From positions 22,939,001-23,003,000 of the forward strand of contig OX392538.1 of NCBI GenBank assembly GCA_947623455.1: 64,000 nucleotides of DNA, written 5' to 3'. This document shows, in pieces, positions 11,111 to 21,940 of this stretch. The notes below the pieces were generated by a model. It made no database searches, was not told where the DNA came from, and saw only the letters and a program-made list of their open reading frames with translations. The stretch's first letter is position 1, and each line of letters opens with the position of its first letter. Made by a program: the position numbers and the translations under genes. Source of the stretch: Mimachlamys varia. Its lineage: Eukaryota > Mollusca > Bivalvia > Pectinida > Pectinidae.

Positions 11111-12539
11111 GGCAGAAAAGACGCTGCAGTTTTATTGCTTCATACCAAGCGTGTATTGATGACGTCATTACTGATCTACATTACGTTATTTATTCTTGTT
11201 TGTGTTCATACGCCTACAGGAGGATATTTTGAGATGAACAAAATAGCATTGTGGTTTGACATATTAATCGTGTTCAGAAAATACGAGACACGTACAGATA
11301 TACTTATAGATCCAATAGATTGACAGTATTGTCGCGATGGGAAAACACTGCGACCTCCAGTCAACACAAACACCACACCATCCAGCTGTGCCACGGGCCG
11401 AGCTCTTCAGCGTTTGTTACGGTTCCATTCTTTATGAATGTCCGTTCTTGCCTTTTTGTACTGAAGAGTTCCGTTGTTGGCCTTGCTTGCCTTGCTAGCC
11501 TGCGGTATAACATGTTTATCAGTTTAATTAAGGAAATAAGGCTACTAATGACACATCCGCCAATATATAAAACGTTTTAAGCAACCATATACAATTTTGT
11601 ATGTGAAATTATGTCAAACTTTTAGGGTTGCTCTCCTGAGGTTAAAATCACTTTTAATCTCGATTTGATTTAGTATTTCAAGATTGTCACAAAAAAAATT
11701 CATTTCAAAAGCGAACTTGTATCTGAAAAAAATTGTCAAAAATTAAGATGCGTTTTTGCAAATGGAACCTTTTTAAACGGCTTTTAATATAATGATCTAC
11801 TTGGCGACGTTTTGGAGTGTGGATTTCCTACGCTCAAAGCAAAGTCAAAATTACACCTTTTAATACTATATTTAATTGTTCACTGGAATTGCTTGCCAAT
11901 GCCTTTTTAGTCATTCTTTAATTTATTTTTTTCTGTACTAGTTTATTACCTTCTGTTTAAAACATACACCATGGAAACAAGAAGATAGCTTTAGAGTATG
12001 ACCATTTGTAAACGACCATCCAGTATTGGTTGGGGAGGGGGGGGGTGTCTAATGTTCGGAAGTGACCTCGGGTAACCCGAAATAGCATGTGTATTAATAT
12101 TTACATGTTGGTGACGTAATAGGTTAATGACCGGTTTGAGTAATGAATATATATGTATGTACCTACATCATCGACCAATCTTATCCTGTGACAGTTTTAT
12201 CAATTACCTAACGGTAATGATTGAGATAGATGACCTGAACTGGAATGTGTATACATGTGATATTTATATATTTGTATGATAGCAATGCTCTGTACAATCA
12301 CTAGCGGTAAACCACGTAAATTATACATTTTCTTGATTAATTTCAACGTCATATATCGGAACTACCGGTAGATATCGCTGTTTGCACCCCTGAAATCGAT
12401 CGCGACTCTATGTACATTAACTAAATCGTTTAGAGGAAAACTTAAATACTCAACTAAACTTTAAATCCTAGTTATGATAATGGAAGGCGATATACACTCA
12501 GAACATAAACTGTACCATCTTCCTCTTGCCGTTAATATA
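11111..12539. other. intergenic, nothing recognised
   Basis: Contains short unsupported frames (11108-11323, 11320-11580) and a poly-G run near 12041. No domain, RNA gene or clear repeat was found. Confidence 0.45.
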
Positions 12540-12620
12540 TGGGCGCGTATTTATCGAGTGATAACACTCCGGCCTTCCACACCGGCGGCCGGAGTTCGAC
12601 TCCCAAAGTTGTCGTACGCA
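12540..12620 (+). repeat. degenerate tRNA-like SINE head
   Basis: GATAACACTCCGGCCTTCCA then GGAGTTCGACTCCC looks like the anticodon-to-TPsiC part of a tRNA-derived SINE. The B-box-like GAGTTCGACTCC is good; the A box is poor. It is not a functional tRNA because the acceptor and D arms do not pair. Confidence 0.4.
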
Positions 12621-12724
12621 TGGAATATTCAGAGAAAGTGTGTTTCCCCTGCCCAAACAATAATCCAGGTAGGGTATGAAATATTTTGGGGTGGATGATG
12701 CGTTATCTATGGTGTAGCATTTAA

Positions 12725-12946
12725 GGATTGGTTTGGTTTATTTAGTTTTACGTTCTATTAACAGCCAGGGTCATTTAAGGACGTGCGAAGTTTTAGAGTC
12801 AGAAGAAAGCCTAAGTACCCGGAGAAAAACCACCTACCTACGATCAGGAACTGTTAAGTGCACCGCGTGGGTTTCGAACTCGCACCCCAGAGGTCGAGGG
12901 CTAGTGGTAGAATGTCAGGACATCTTAACCACTCGGCCACCGCGGC
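12725..12946 (-). repeat. tRNA-derived SINE, full-length copy
   Basis: On the minus strand a tRNA-like head contains an A box (TGGCCGAGTGGTTAAGA, near 12938-12922) and a B box (GAGTTCGAAACC, near 12870). A central block reading GTGGTTTTTCTCCGGGTACT follows, then the tail GTCCTTAAATGACCCTGGCT with AGAACGTAAAACTAAATAAA at its end. The A box resembles Leu/Ser-type tRNA. The TTTTTCTCCGGGTACT block is, as I recall, a conserved central domain of deeply conserved metazoan SINEs; the exact domain name (possibly Nin) is from memory. It would be transcribed by RNA polymerase III and mobilised by a LINE sharing its 3' end. Confidence 0.8.
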
Positions 12947-14425
12947 ATTCAAGGGAGGTGGCACTGTAAAGTGTAAAAGATGCCTTTGGAAGCACGATCC
13001 TACTACTAACAGAACACAATACATCTCCAGCACAGGCACACATAGAAACATAATAGTCAGGTGGCATAGGACTTGTATGAAGTTAGCCTCTGATAAGAAA
13101 TCGTCTGCAAATTCCTCATAATGGTACATATATAAATGTATTAATTGTATCAAGTCGAGTACCGGTATATATATATATGTGTGTACTGCGAAGCGGCTTT
13201 AGAGTGAATAAGGTTAGTTAAATGTTGTATATTCATTTATTTTTTTCATATCTATTAAAAAAATATGATGTTAAATAAAAATCACTTTAAGTTTTAATGT
13301 TTGATATGGAAGAATAATAAGAACCATTACCAGAACTTTTCTTTCTGATGAAGTTTACCTTGTAAGAGAAACGATTTGGTCGCCAAAAACGGCCATATTG
13401 AGAAGTTTCAAACAAACAAAGATAATTAAGACAGAAGATGCTGAAGTCGAAGTGTACGAATCCGTCACCGTCATCGGTCTTACTTATCCCTTAGTGCAGC
13501 CGTCCTCTTACCATTCCAATTATCAAAAGCTCAAGTTCGTATAAAATGTTCCAAACGCGTGAATACCTTAATCTGAAGTTACCTGTACTTTCACTAGAGC
13601 AGGTGTACCAATGTATTCTCCTGTTGGCAATTAAAAAATGTATTATTTCTGATAAGTGCCACTGAACTGCGCGATAATCGAAACGGAACATTACGGACAT
13701 AAAAAAGAAAATCTTTTCCGTGTGAATTATGTTCACGTCATGGTAGACTTTGAGTTAAAACATAACAAGAATAGCATGTTTCAATGATTATGACGTCACT
13801 GGAGGAATTAACGAATATTAGGGAATCTCACGTGATTTTCAATTCGATATGATCATGAAAAGATTAAAAGAGATTTCATTTTGGACGCTCTGCTCAGATT
13901 TCAAGTACTGTTATGCATTCTCATTGCACATGCACACACACACACACACATATATTTTTTTTACTTTCGTGCTTTTGTGCTCTTCAAACACAGTAATAAC
14001 ACCCTCGGGAGTCACATACACACGAATTCTTACAAATACTAATATGGGAAATCGCATTGTGGAATATACGTACGAAATGGTGGAGATACTATGTCTCGAT
14101 CTACAAAATGTATATACATAAAGTCTCTAGATACATCTCGATAATCTTCATCAGTCATGTACTGGCGACAGACAACCTCCGATTGGTCGTTCGCGTGTCA
14201 GGTTTATGTTACAGATTTTAAGGATTCCGTGATGTTTTCTCTGGCCACACAGTACTACATGTGGTCATTGTACGTATAATGGTAGAAATTTATCATATAT
14301 TTGTACAGTTTTGCGAGTAGGTTTCTTCAATTATTAACGATAAATTATTTTCGATTTGTTGAAAGATATAATAAGAAGAGTGTATGCCAAAAAGATCAGG
14401 CTTTGCCTCTTCAAATTAAAGCCCA
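12947..14425. other. intergenic with a short CA microsatellite
   Basis: A (CA)n tract lies at about 13931-13950. No supported gene: frames at 13491-13736 and 13849-14121 have no domain. Confidence 0.45.
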
Positions 14426-14848
14426 GGAAATGCAGCAATCTGATTAAAATATATTAAAATATAGATCCTTGTTCTCACTCCGTTTTACAAAGACCTGACA
14501 ACATCCCATGAGAGGTCACATTCAGATGACCTCTGTCGCCTTACACTATACTAAAATAATTTTCCATTGACCTGTCATCTTGCAGCAAGTCATGATCATT
14601 TCGTCACATTATTCCACATAAACGTTTTGGTGACGAAATGAGTAAACGGACAAATGCGATTATGCAAGCTATGTCACCTAAAAATTCCATTGTTAAGATT
14701 ATGACTGTAGAAATTTGATTGGCTAATGCAAAAGGTCATCGGGACATGACCCCCTATGGGATTTTCTCAGATCTTAACGCAGCAGAGAGAAGTTTACGGA
14801 ACGGCGCGGAGATCAAGATATGATTTTAATCAGATTGGGAAATGCAGC
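14426..14848. mobile_element. non-autonomous TIR element with 11-bp target-site duplication
   Basis: The element (14437-14837) starts AATCTGATTAAAAT and ends ATTTTAATCAGATT. It is flanked by perfect direct repeats GGAAATGCAGC at 14426-14436 and 14838-14848. The terminal inverted repeat is 14 bp exact, extending imperfectly. TSDs of 8-11 bp with TIRs are characteristic of Mutator-like elements, so it may be a MULE-type MITE (inference). It is ~400 bp, with no transposase. A shorter relative occurs at 63520-63630. Confidence 0.8.
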
Positions 14849-15037
14849 TTCATTTGTATACATAGTGCGTTCAGCTATATATTCAATGTTCCAAGAGAGG
14901 TAACTGCATTACTGTACTACAGTACATGTATCAATATGGACATAGTAAAAATCTATTGTTACGTCGGTGTTGATAAATCTCACAAAAGACTTTCACATAG
15001 GGAAAAACAACAGAAAATACAAAATTTCTTCGCACTC

Positions 15038-15430
15038 TTAAAGGCCCAATATACGTAACTTCAGGAAAATTTTCGTGATTCTGAAAACTTCTGAAAAAAA
15101 ATCCAGTTGATAACCATGCAAAAATAAGCCTAAAACGAAGTAAACCTGAGCGGTAACTAACAAGAAACTCTTGACAGAAAAATCCAAATAATTGAAAATA
15201 ATTCAGGTGGGGCCCACTTCAACAACAAACCGAAGGTAGAAGACGGTTCGAATTGGACGCGTGTTTACAAATAGCGTGTTTCAGCTGCTGCTGTACCGGT
15301 AACCGCGAAATAATTCATCTTGAATACTGTTGATATCAGTTAATCTTAACTAAATCTATAAATATAATATGTTATTAGGCTTGATTTTCGCTTCAAGTTT
15401 TGCCGGGAGTTACGTATACTGGGCCTTTAA
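15038..15430. mobile_element. TTAA-flanked MITE
   Basis: Ends are TTAAAGGCCCAATATACGTA(ACT) at 15038 and (AGT)TACGTATACTGGGCCTTTAA at 15430. The inverted repeats match over about 23 bp with one difference. TTAA occurs at both ends, consistent with the TTAA target preference of piggyBac-like and some other cut-and-paste superfamilies. It is 393 bp including TTAA, with no coding capacity. Confidence 0.85.
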
Positions 15431-15578
15431 GGTCTGAACAAATCTCGTTCATGATGCCCACGAAACTAAAACTTCCACATACATGTACACAGCAATCGTC
15501 TCATCATATGTGGTTTAGCTACGTTTTAGTTAAACATATGTGACGTCAGTACACAATCTTACATCAACACGCTTGCTT

Positions 15579-15677
15579 TACCATTGAACGTCTGTCAGAT
15601 TGTATTTATTTGCAATATGAATGCAATCTTGGTTCCAGGTAATGCATTGTACAATCTGACAGATTTTCAATGGTAAA
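15579..15677. repeat. short foldback repeat
   Basis: Arms TTTACCATTGAACGTCTGTC(AGATTGTA) and TACAATCTGACAGATTTTCA(ATGGTAAA) pair over 28 bp with two mismatches around a ~40-bp loop. Probably a small foldback MITE. Confidence 0.75.
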
Positions 15678-16155
15678 TATTTATATTTCATATATCATCT
15701 AATATAGCATCGTTTTATTTTATGTTTTTGTTCAAATTTTTCAGATTGTTCTCTTTGTACATGTTAACACACTGGAAGAGCTTTTTTGGAAATCGCGATC
15801 AGGAGAATGTTTAACGTAAAGCTTAATTTGTATCATCCTTGGTAACATTCTACATTGTAAGCGGTGACGTGATGTTGACATGTTTAACATGGCGCGAAAA
15901 TGACGTCACGTTATTGTCCGTTGGTCTGGACTACATCTATTTAAGCAATTAATGTTTTAGCAAATGTTGTTACAGTCCTATAACACACATTGCTATTGAT
16001 GACAAACTAAATAAAGCCCGGATTGATAGAGATTGATGACGTCACGATACCAATTGCTTTTATAGTCTGAGGCACTGGGTGTTATAGGCGTATATTTACA
16101 TTTGCGCTGCAACCCACTATATGAAGATTACAAGCAAAAATGCCTTTCATAAAAG

Positions 16156-16920
16156 TATATTTACACCTCTCCCTTCTTGTGCTTAGTAAACTCTGACTGC
16201 GAATATATTAGCATATACGCAGTGAAAAAAGGCTCGGCGGATTGATATTTGTTCAAATATGGCGTCGTTCACGCTTCAGAAAAATAAGTGTTCGCTGTCG
16301 GCCATTGTTTGGTTCCTACAAGATTTTGAAACATGATACAGATATGGAATCAAGTTCTTGTGATAAAACAACAAATAGTTTCTAGCAAACTTTTGATTCG
16401 TAATGATGCGCATTCGAAACTCTTTGACGGTAACACAAACATGGCGGCGCCCTGCAGTTGTGACGCCTGACGTCGGACCGCGTCACAACCAGATCACTGT
16501 GTCAATGAGTGTACATAACGACCGTTATAAATAAAGAAATAAATTCGACATGCTAGAAATATCATTTAATACCAAATTTACATATGATGTTATGAAGAAA
16601 AATAGTTTTGTTCATTGTGCATTTTCTAAATTTACCAATATATTGATGAAATCCAATGGGACTATATTATCTTAGCAACCACTGCCATCGTAGTTACCAT
16701 CTTAGCAACTCGCTTCGAATGTTTTTTCCTTCGTATAGCACTTAAAAATTAATAATGGTGTAAATATAAGGATTGTACCTCATTTTGACTGCGTATACGG
16801 TAGTATGCCCGCAGTTGGCAACGAACATATTTACTATGGAGCGCTAACGCGCACTATAGAATATGTTGCCAGCTGCGGGCATACTACCGTATACGCAGTC
16901 AAAATGAGGTACAATCCTTA
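16156..16920 (+). mobile_element. hairpin-terminated TIR element B nested in A
   Basis: Starts TATATTTACACC (16156-16167), exactly inverted as GGTGTAAATATA (16757-16768), then ends with hairpin H1 (16769-16920). The empty site is visible in the copy of A at 57 kb, where AAAAGTATGAAAGC is continuous. Comparison gives either no target duplication or a 3-bp TAT one; the ends are ambiguous because element and target share TAT. ~765 bp, no ORF. Confidence 0.75.
16769..16920. repeat. long terminal hairpin H1
   Basis: Left arm AGGATTGTACCTCATTTTGA runs through CTGCGTATACGGTAGTATGC to AACATATT. The right arm repeats this inverted and ends ACAATCCTTA. Arms of about 60 bp differ at one base plus a small indel. 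The apex holds a second short stem with GCGC-TAAC-GCGC. Confidence 0.9.
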
Positions 16921-17208
16921 TATGAAAGCAATGGTTCTCGAGACGTAGCACGTGGTCTAATTATGACGTCATAGATCAAGCTTGTTCAATGAGAGTCTTG
17001 TCGCGCCGCTTCGAATAACATGGAGAATGCCCTTGCGTCAAACGCTCAAATTACTAATTATTATCAGTGGCGCCATTTGTATTCAAGCTGGGCTGTTCCG
17101 CCAATTCGTTAAAATGACGACACATATACAAACGCAGGTAATAAATTATTAATTGGAAAAAATATAAATGAAGTTAAGCAATTGTTCTATAATAAAAATG
17201 TAAATATA

Positions 17209-17367
17209 TGGATTGAAAGTCATTTTTTTTAACTTTCATAGTGCTATGAAAGGTCAGCCGTTACATCCATATTTAACATGAAGCCCTAGCGGGCTTCATT
17301 CAATATGGATGTAACGGCTGACCTTTCATAGCACTATGAAAGTTAAAAAATGACTTTCAACCCTATA
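17209..17367. repeat. long terminal hairpin H2
   Basis: Left arm GGATTGAAAGTCATTTTTTT then TTTCATAGTGCTATGAAAGG and CAGCCGTTACATCCATATT. The right arm is its near-perfect inverse, ending TTTCAACCCTATA. The apex stem is GAAGCCC-TAGC-GGGCTTC. The arm itself contains a palindrome (TTTCATAG/CTATGAAA), so the structure could be a multi-branched cruciform. A second copy lies at 57281-57439. Confidence 0.9.
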
Positions 17368-18007
17368 TGGCAGCAACTGCCTCTCAGCATTGTGTCAATG
17401 GAAAATTACAAAGCAAATGTAAATATACGCATGAGAATACAATCCAGATAAGCAATGAGTTTATTGCAAAATATACATTTTGTACATGTGCATACATACT
17501 TGTATGTACAACTGTACACTATTTTTAACCATATTATCTTCGCCGAAGACTAATTACTACACATCCATTTACAGCCCTGCACTGTAGCACTGTGTTAATA
17601 TCTCCCTACACATATACTGTATAACATTCATGTAGGACCGTCACTGTGGGCGGGTCGGCATGCCATAGGTCGGCACGTAACTAAAATACTTCGAAAATGT
17701 AGACCTATGGTACTTACAAAGTTCATGTACATGTAATACACACAAGATTTAGGGAAGTAGAAAGCGGAAGTGAGTAACGCCCCGGCGTCCGGTCCGAACC
17801 CTAGTCATTATAACTATAGCTTGATAAGCTTTCTGACTTCTTATTAAAAACTTTTTCCATTATCTTCTCACAACATCGGCAAGCTAAGTTCGGTTTTATT
17901 AGGCTATTCAAAAATATAACAATGATAAAATAATATTAATGTTTACTTTTTTTATTTCATTTCCTTCAAAATAAGTATCAAAAATCGGAGATTAAGCTGT
18001 CCTACAG

Positions 18008-18139
18008 ATTGATGAAGCTTTAGGACCTGGTTATGATGTATTGTTGATGGTATATTACTACGTCGCAGTACAATGTCCGAACTACACTCTCCACGCGCTA
18101 GGTCCAGCATCTGTCGCCCAGAAAATCTACGACGATAAG
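18008..18139 (+). CDS. internal coding exon of an unidentified protein
   Basis: A 132-bp block opens after a pyrimidine/AG acceptor (GCTGTCCTACAG|ATT) and closes at a consensus donor (GATAAG|GTACGT). It is open in phase 0 throughout, giving 44 residues with no methionine required. The peptide begins IDEALGPGYDVLLMVYYYVA and continues with VQCPNYTLHALG and ASVAQKIYDDK. Exact agreement of both splice consensus sites with an open, protein-like, low-repeat sequence is the support. I do not recognise the family. The frame running past the donor to 18226 becomes AT-rich and is probably intron. Confidence 0.6.
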
Positions 18140-19534
18140 GTACGTAATCCGAATGATGTTTTATTTCATAATTTCATAAATAGTTATTTAGATAAAATGT
18201 GCCTTCGAAATTGTAAATATCTATAAAACAGAAATCCGTAAACATTGTCATATATATAGATGACTGTCAGGTTCAATATACGTTGTAACATTTTACAATA
18301 GGATTGGGCAAAAGTTAATCAAGATTATCAAAGTTTATTATTCACTTTAACACGGAATTATCTGAAATATTGTGAGAATAGATAATAACCGACTATCTTA
18401 TTGAATAATGAGATAATAGGTCCACCATTATTTTTGTCGAATGTTGAATGTCGCTTTATCTTCAACGTCTACACAGTATATATATATACCACGTTCTTGA
18501 TTAGGGACATTACCCATACTGTATTCGGGTGAATCAGTGTATATAATACTCCATATTACATTGCGTGTATGGAACGTATAATATGCTATGGAATGTGCAA
18601 TTTCATTATTACATAATGTAATTCATATTGCACAAGACATTCCATGGTCTGTAAGAAAAAAAAGTACTTCAATTTTGGGATCTTTGTCATTTTTTGTAAA
18701 GCAACCTCATGTTTTGACATTAAAACAACTAAATTTATATAGTGATATTTGTCTCTTTTAAACTTCCATGGTTAATCTTCACGAGGTATATACAGATGAA
18801 CGTACACTGTACATGCGGTGTATTTTCCGTCACAGTTGAAACCATTAAACTTAGAGGACATGCGTTCCAGTCACTTACCAGAACAAAATTAACTCAAACA
18901 ACCCCGGAATGTCATAATGAGCTAATCCAACTTTTGAATTGGAAAGGTTTAATTGAGACTACAGGGGAGAATGAGTTTACTGATAGTGTTACAGAATGTA
19001 ATTGTTCAGATAACACAAGCCCATACTTAATCATGACCTATAAATATATGGTTGGACTTTGTAAATACCAATTATGCCATTGTGTATTGTCTTTTTAGAT
19101 AAAGTTAAACATATCAAAAAACAGAATATAACAATGAAAAATCAACGTAAGTACAAGACTCCGAAACATAGACAAAGACATACATATATATCTAATACAG
19201 AAGATATTCTGACGTCATCAATGCAGTTTAATGACTCAAACCCGTCGCCTTGGTGATATATGAGAACTTGAGAATACACTTTTACTCCATCACTCTACAA
19301 TAGACACTGGCGTTAAGCTGATTAATAAATGTCAAACAACCTAATCTATGATCCACGTCGCCAATTACAGTAATAACGAAAACTAACGCTGTTTCTTATC
19401 TGGATAATCAATATTCAACTTATGTTACACAGTCTACAAATTATCCATCCTCAAATTTCATACAAGTTACAGTGCGTTAACATTGTGGTACATGTACGTA
19501 CATTGCATAATAAGTCGTTATAAGTTGACGCTGT
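18140..19534. other. probable intron/intergenic with a small hairpin
   Basis: A foldback at 18588-18643 pairs ATGGAATGTGCAAT with ATTGCACAAGACATTCCAT. A 118-residue plus-strand frame (18742-19098) has several cysteines but no recognisable domain or clear splice borders; it is not called as a gene. The 31-bp satellite begins near 19535. Confidence 0.4.
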
Positions 19535-21849
19535 AGTATATTATGTAGATGTGTGTTGACGCTGTGGTATGTTGTGTCGTTGTGTGTTGACGCTGTGGTA
19601 TATTGTATCGTTGTGGGTTGACGCTGTGGTTTATTGTGTCGTTATGTGTTGACGCTGTGATATATTGTGTAGTCGTGTGTTGACGCTGTGGTATATTTTG
19701 TACTTGTGTATTGACGCTGTGGTATAATGCGTCGTTGTGTGTTGACGCTGTGATATATTGTGTAGTCGTGTGTTCACGCTGTGGTATATTGTGTCGTTGT
19801 GAGTTGACGCTGTGGTGTATTGTGCCGTTGTGTGTTGACGCTGTGATTTATTGTGTCGTTGTGTGTTGACGCTGTGGTATATTGTGTCGTTGTGTGTTGA
19901 CGCTGTTGTATACTGTATCGTTGTGTGTTGACGCTGTGGTTTTTGTGCTATTGTGTGTTGACGCTGTGGTATATTGTGTAGTCGTGTGTTGACGCTGTGG
20001 TATATTGTGTAGTCGTGTGTTGACGCTGTGGTGTATTGTATCGTTGTGTGTTGACGCTGTGGTATTTGTGCCGTTGTGTGTTGACGCTGTGATATATTGT
20101 GTTGTTGTGTGTTGACACTGTGGTATATTGTGTCGTTGTGTGTTGACGCTGTCGTATGTTGTGTCGTTGTGTGTTGACGCTGTGATTTATTGTGTCGTTG
20201 TGTGTTGACGCTGTGGTATATTGTATCGTTGAGAGTTGACGCTGTGGTATATTGTGTCGTTGTGAGTTGACGCTGTGATATATTGTATCGTTGTGTGGTG
20301 ACGCTGTGGTATATTGTATCGTTGTGTGTTGACGCTGTGGTATTTGTGCCGTTGTGTGTTGACGCTGTGGTAAATGTACCGTTGTGTGTTGACGCTGTGA
20401 TATATTGTGTTGTTGTGTGTTGACGCTGTGGTATATTGAGCAGTTGTGTGTTGACGCTGTGGTATATTATGTAGTCGTGTGTTGACGCTGTGGTATATTG
20501 TGTAGTCGTGTGTTGACGCTGTGGTTTATTGTGTTGTTGTGTGTTGACGCTGTGGTATATTGTGTCGTTGTGTGTTGACGCTGTGATATATTGTATCGTT
20601 GTGTGTTGACGCTGTGGTATATTGTGTCATTGTGTGTTGACGCTGTGGTGTATTGTGTGGTTGTGTGTTAATGCTGTGGTGTATTGTGTGGTTGTGTGTT
20701 AATGCTGTATTGTATTGTGTGGTTGAGTGTTGACGCTGTGGTACATTTTGTACGTGTGTATTGAAGCTGTGGTATATTGTGGCATGGAGTGTTGACGCTG
20801 TGGTACATTTTGTACGTGTGTATTGAAGCTGTGGTATGTTTTGTCGTTGTGAGTTGACGCTGTGGTATATTGTGTCGCTGAGTGTTGACGATATGATATA
20901 TTTTGTACTTGTGTATTGACGCTGTGGTTTATTGTGTCGTTGAGTGTTGACGCTGGCGTATAATGCATTGTTGTGTGTTGACGCTGTGGTATATTGTGTC
21001 GTTGTGTGTTGACGCTGTGGTATATTGTGTGGTTGAGTGTTGACGCTGTGGTATATTTTGTACTTGTGTATTGACGCTGTGGTTTACTGTGTCGTTGAGT
21101 GTTGACGCTGTGGTACATTTTGTACGTGTGTATTGAAGCTGTGGTATGTTTTGTCGTTGTGAGTTGACGCTGTGGTATATTGTGTCGTTGAGTGTTGACG
21201 ATATGGTATATTTTGTACTTGTGTATTGACGCTGTGGTTTATTGTGTCGTTGAGTGTTGACGCTGGCGTATAATGCATTGTTGTGTGTTGACGCTGTGGT
21301 ATATTGTGTCGTTGTGTGTTGACGCTGTGGTATATTGTGTAGTTGTGTGTTGGCGCTGTGGTATATTGTGTCGTTGTGTCTTGACGCTGTGGTATATTGT
21401 GTCGTTGTGAGTTGACGCTGTGGTATATTGTGTCGTTGTGTGTTGACGCTTTGGTATATTGTTGTGCTGTGTGTTGACAGTGTTGACGCTGTGTGTTGAC
21501 GCTGTGAAATGTTGTGTCGTTGTGTGTTGGCGCTGTGGTATATTGTGTCGTTGCGTGTTGGCGCTGTGGTATATTGTGTCGTTGTGTGTTGACGCTGTGG
21601 TATATTGTGTAGTTGTGTGTTGGCGCTGTGGTATATTGTGTCGTTGTGTGTTGACGCTGTGGTATATTGTGTAGTTGTGTGTTGACGCTGTGGTATATTG
21701 TGTAGTTGTGTGTTGACGCTGTGGTATATTGTTTAGTTGTGTGTTGACGCTCTGGTATAATGTGTCGTTGTGTGTTGGCGCTGTGGTATATTATGTCGTT
21801 GTGTGTTGACGCTGTGGTATATTGTGTAGTTGTGTGTTGACTTGTGTTT

Positions 21850-21940
21850 ATCAGAATCCATAACTGCTGTGGATGCACTCATTAAAAATATTTAATCATC
21901 TATTATTGTCTCATTCGTTATCCTGATTAATATCTGGTAC
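21850..21940 (+). repeat. 91-bp AT-rich spacer of the satellite (first of eight)
   Basis: Starts ATCAGAATCCATAACTGCTG, passes through CATTAAAAATATTTAATCAT and ends GATTAATATCTGGTAC. It is not made of 31-bp units. Other copies start at about 23286, 24847, 26253, 27876, 38597, 45326 and 51266, nearly identical. They mark the edges of the higher-order units. The near-palindrome ATTAAAAATATTTAAT lies at the centre. Function unknown. Confidence 0.9.

Larger units (their letters stand above)
16091..17367 (+). mobile_element. hairpin-terminated TIR element A, copy 1 (interrupted)
   Basis: The left end TATATTTACATTT (16091) is inverted at the right as AAATGTAAATATA (ending 17208), immediately followed by a ~160-bp hairpin (17209-17367). 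The interior matches copy 2 at 56927-57439 over GCTGCAACCCACTATATGAA, GCAATGGTTCTCGAGACGTA and TTATGACGTCATAGATCAAG. No ORF is present. A 5' inverted repeat, a matching 3' inverted repeat and a stem-loop beyond it is the layout known for Helentron/HINE-type rolling-circle elements; that comparison is an inference. Confidence 0.7.
15969..17427 (+). mobile_element. nested element cluster (C containing A containing B)
   Basis: The outer sequence begins like the solo repeat at 555 (GTTACAGTCCTATAACACAC) and ends GCAAATGTAAATATA at 17427. It is interrupted at 16091 by element A, itself interrupted at 16156 by element B. Element A copy 2 at 56927 lacks B and so shows the empty B site. Nesting order is read from these comparisons; the boundaries of C are approximate. 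Confidence 0.65.

Noticed and set aside
12850..12946. Functional tRNA gene on the minus strand
   Set aside because: A and B boxes are present but the acceptor stem does not pair, and the sequence continues into a SINE body and tail, so it is a SINE head.
18742..19098. 118-residue plus-strand frame with several cysteines
   Set aside because: No recognisable domain, start context or splice sites; it may be chance, though it lies downstream of a supported exon and could be rechecked with transcript data.
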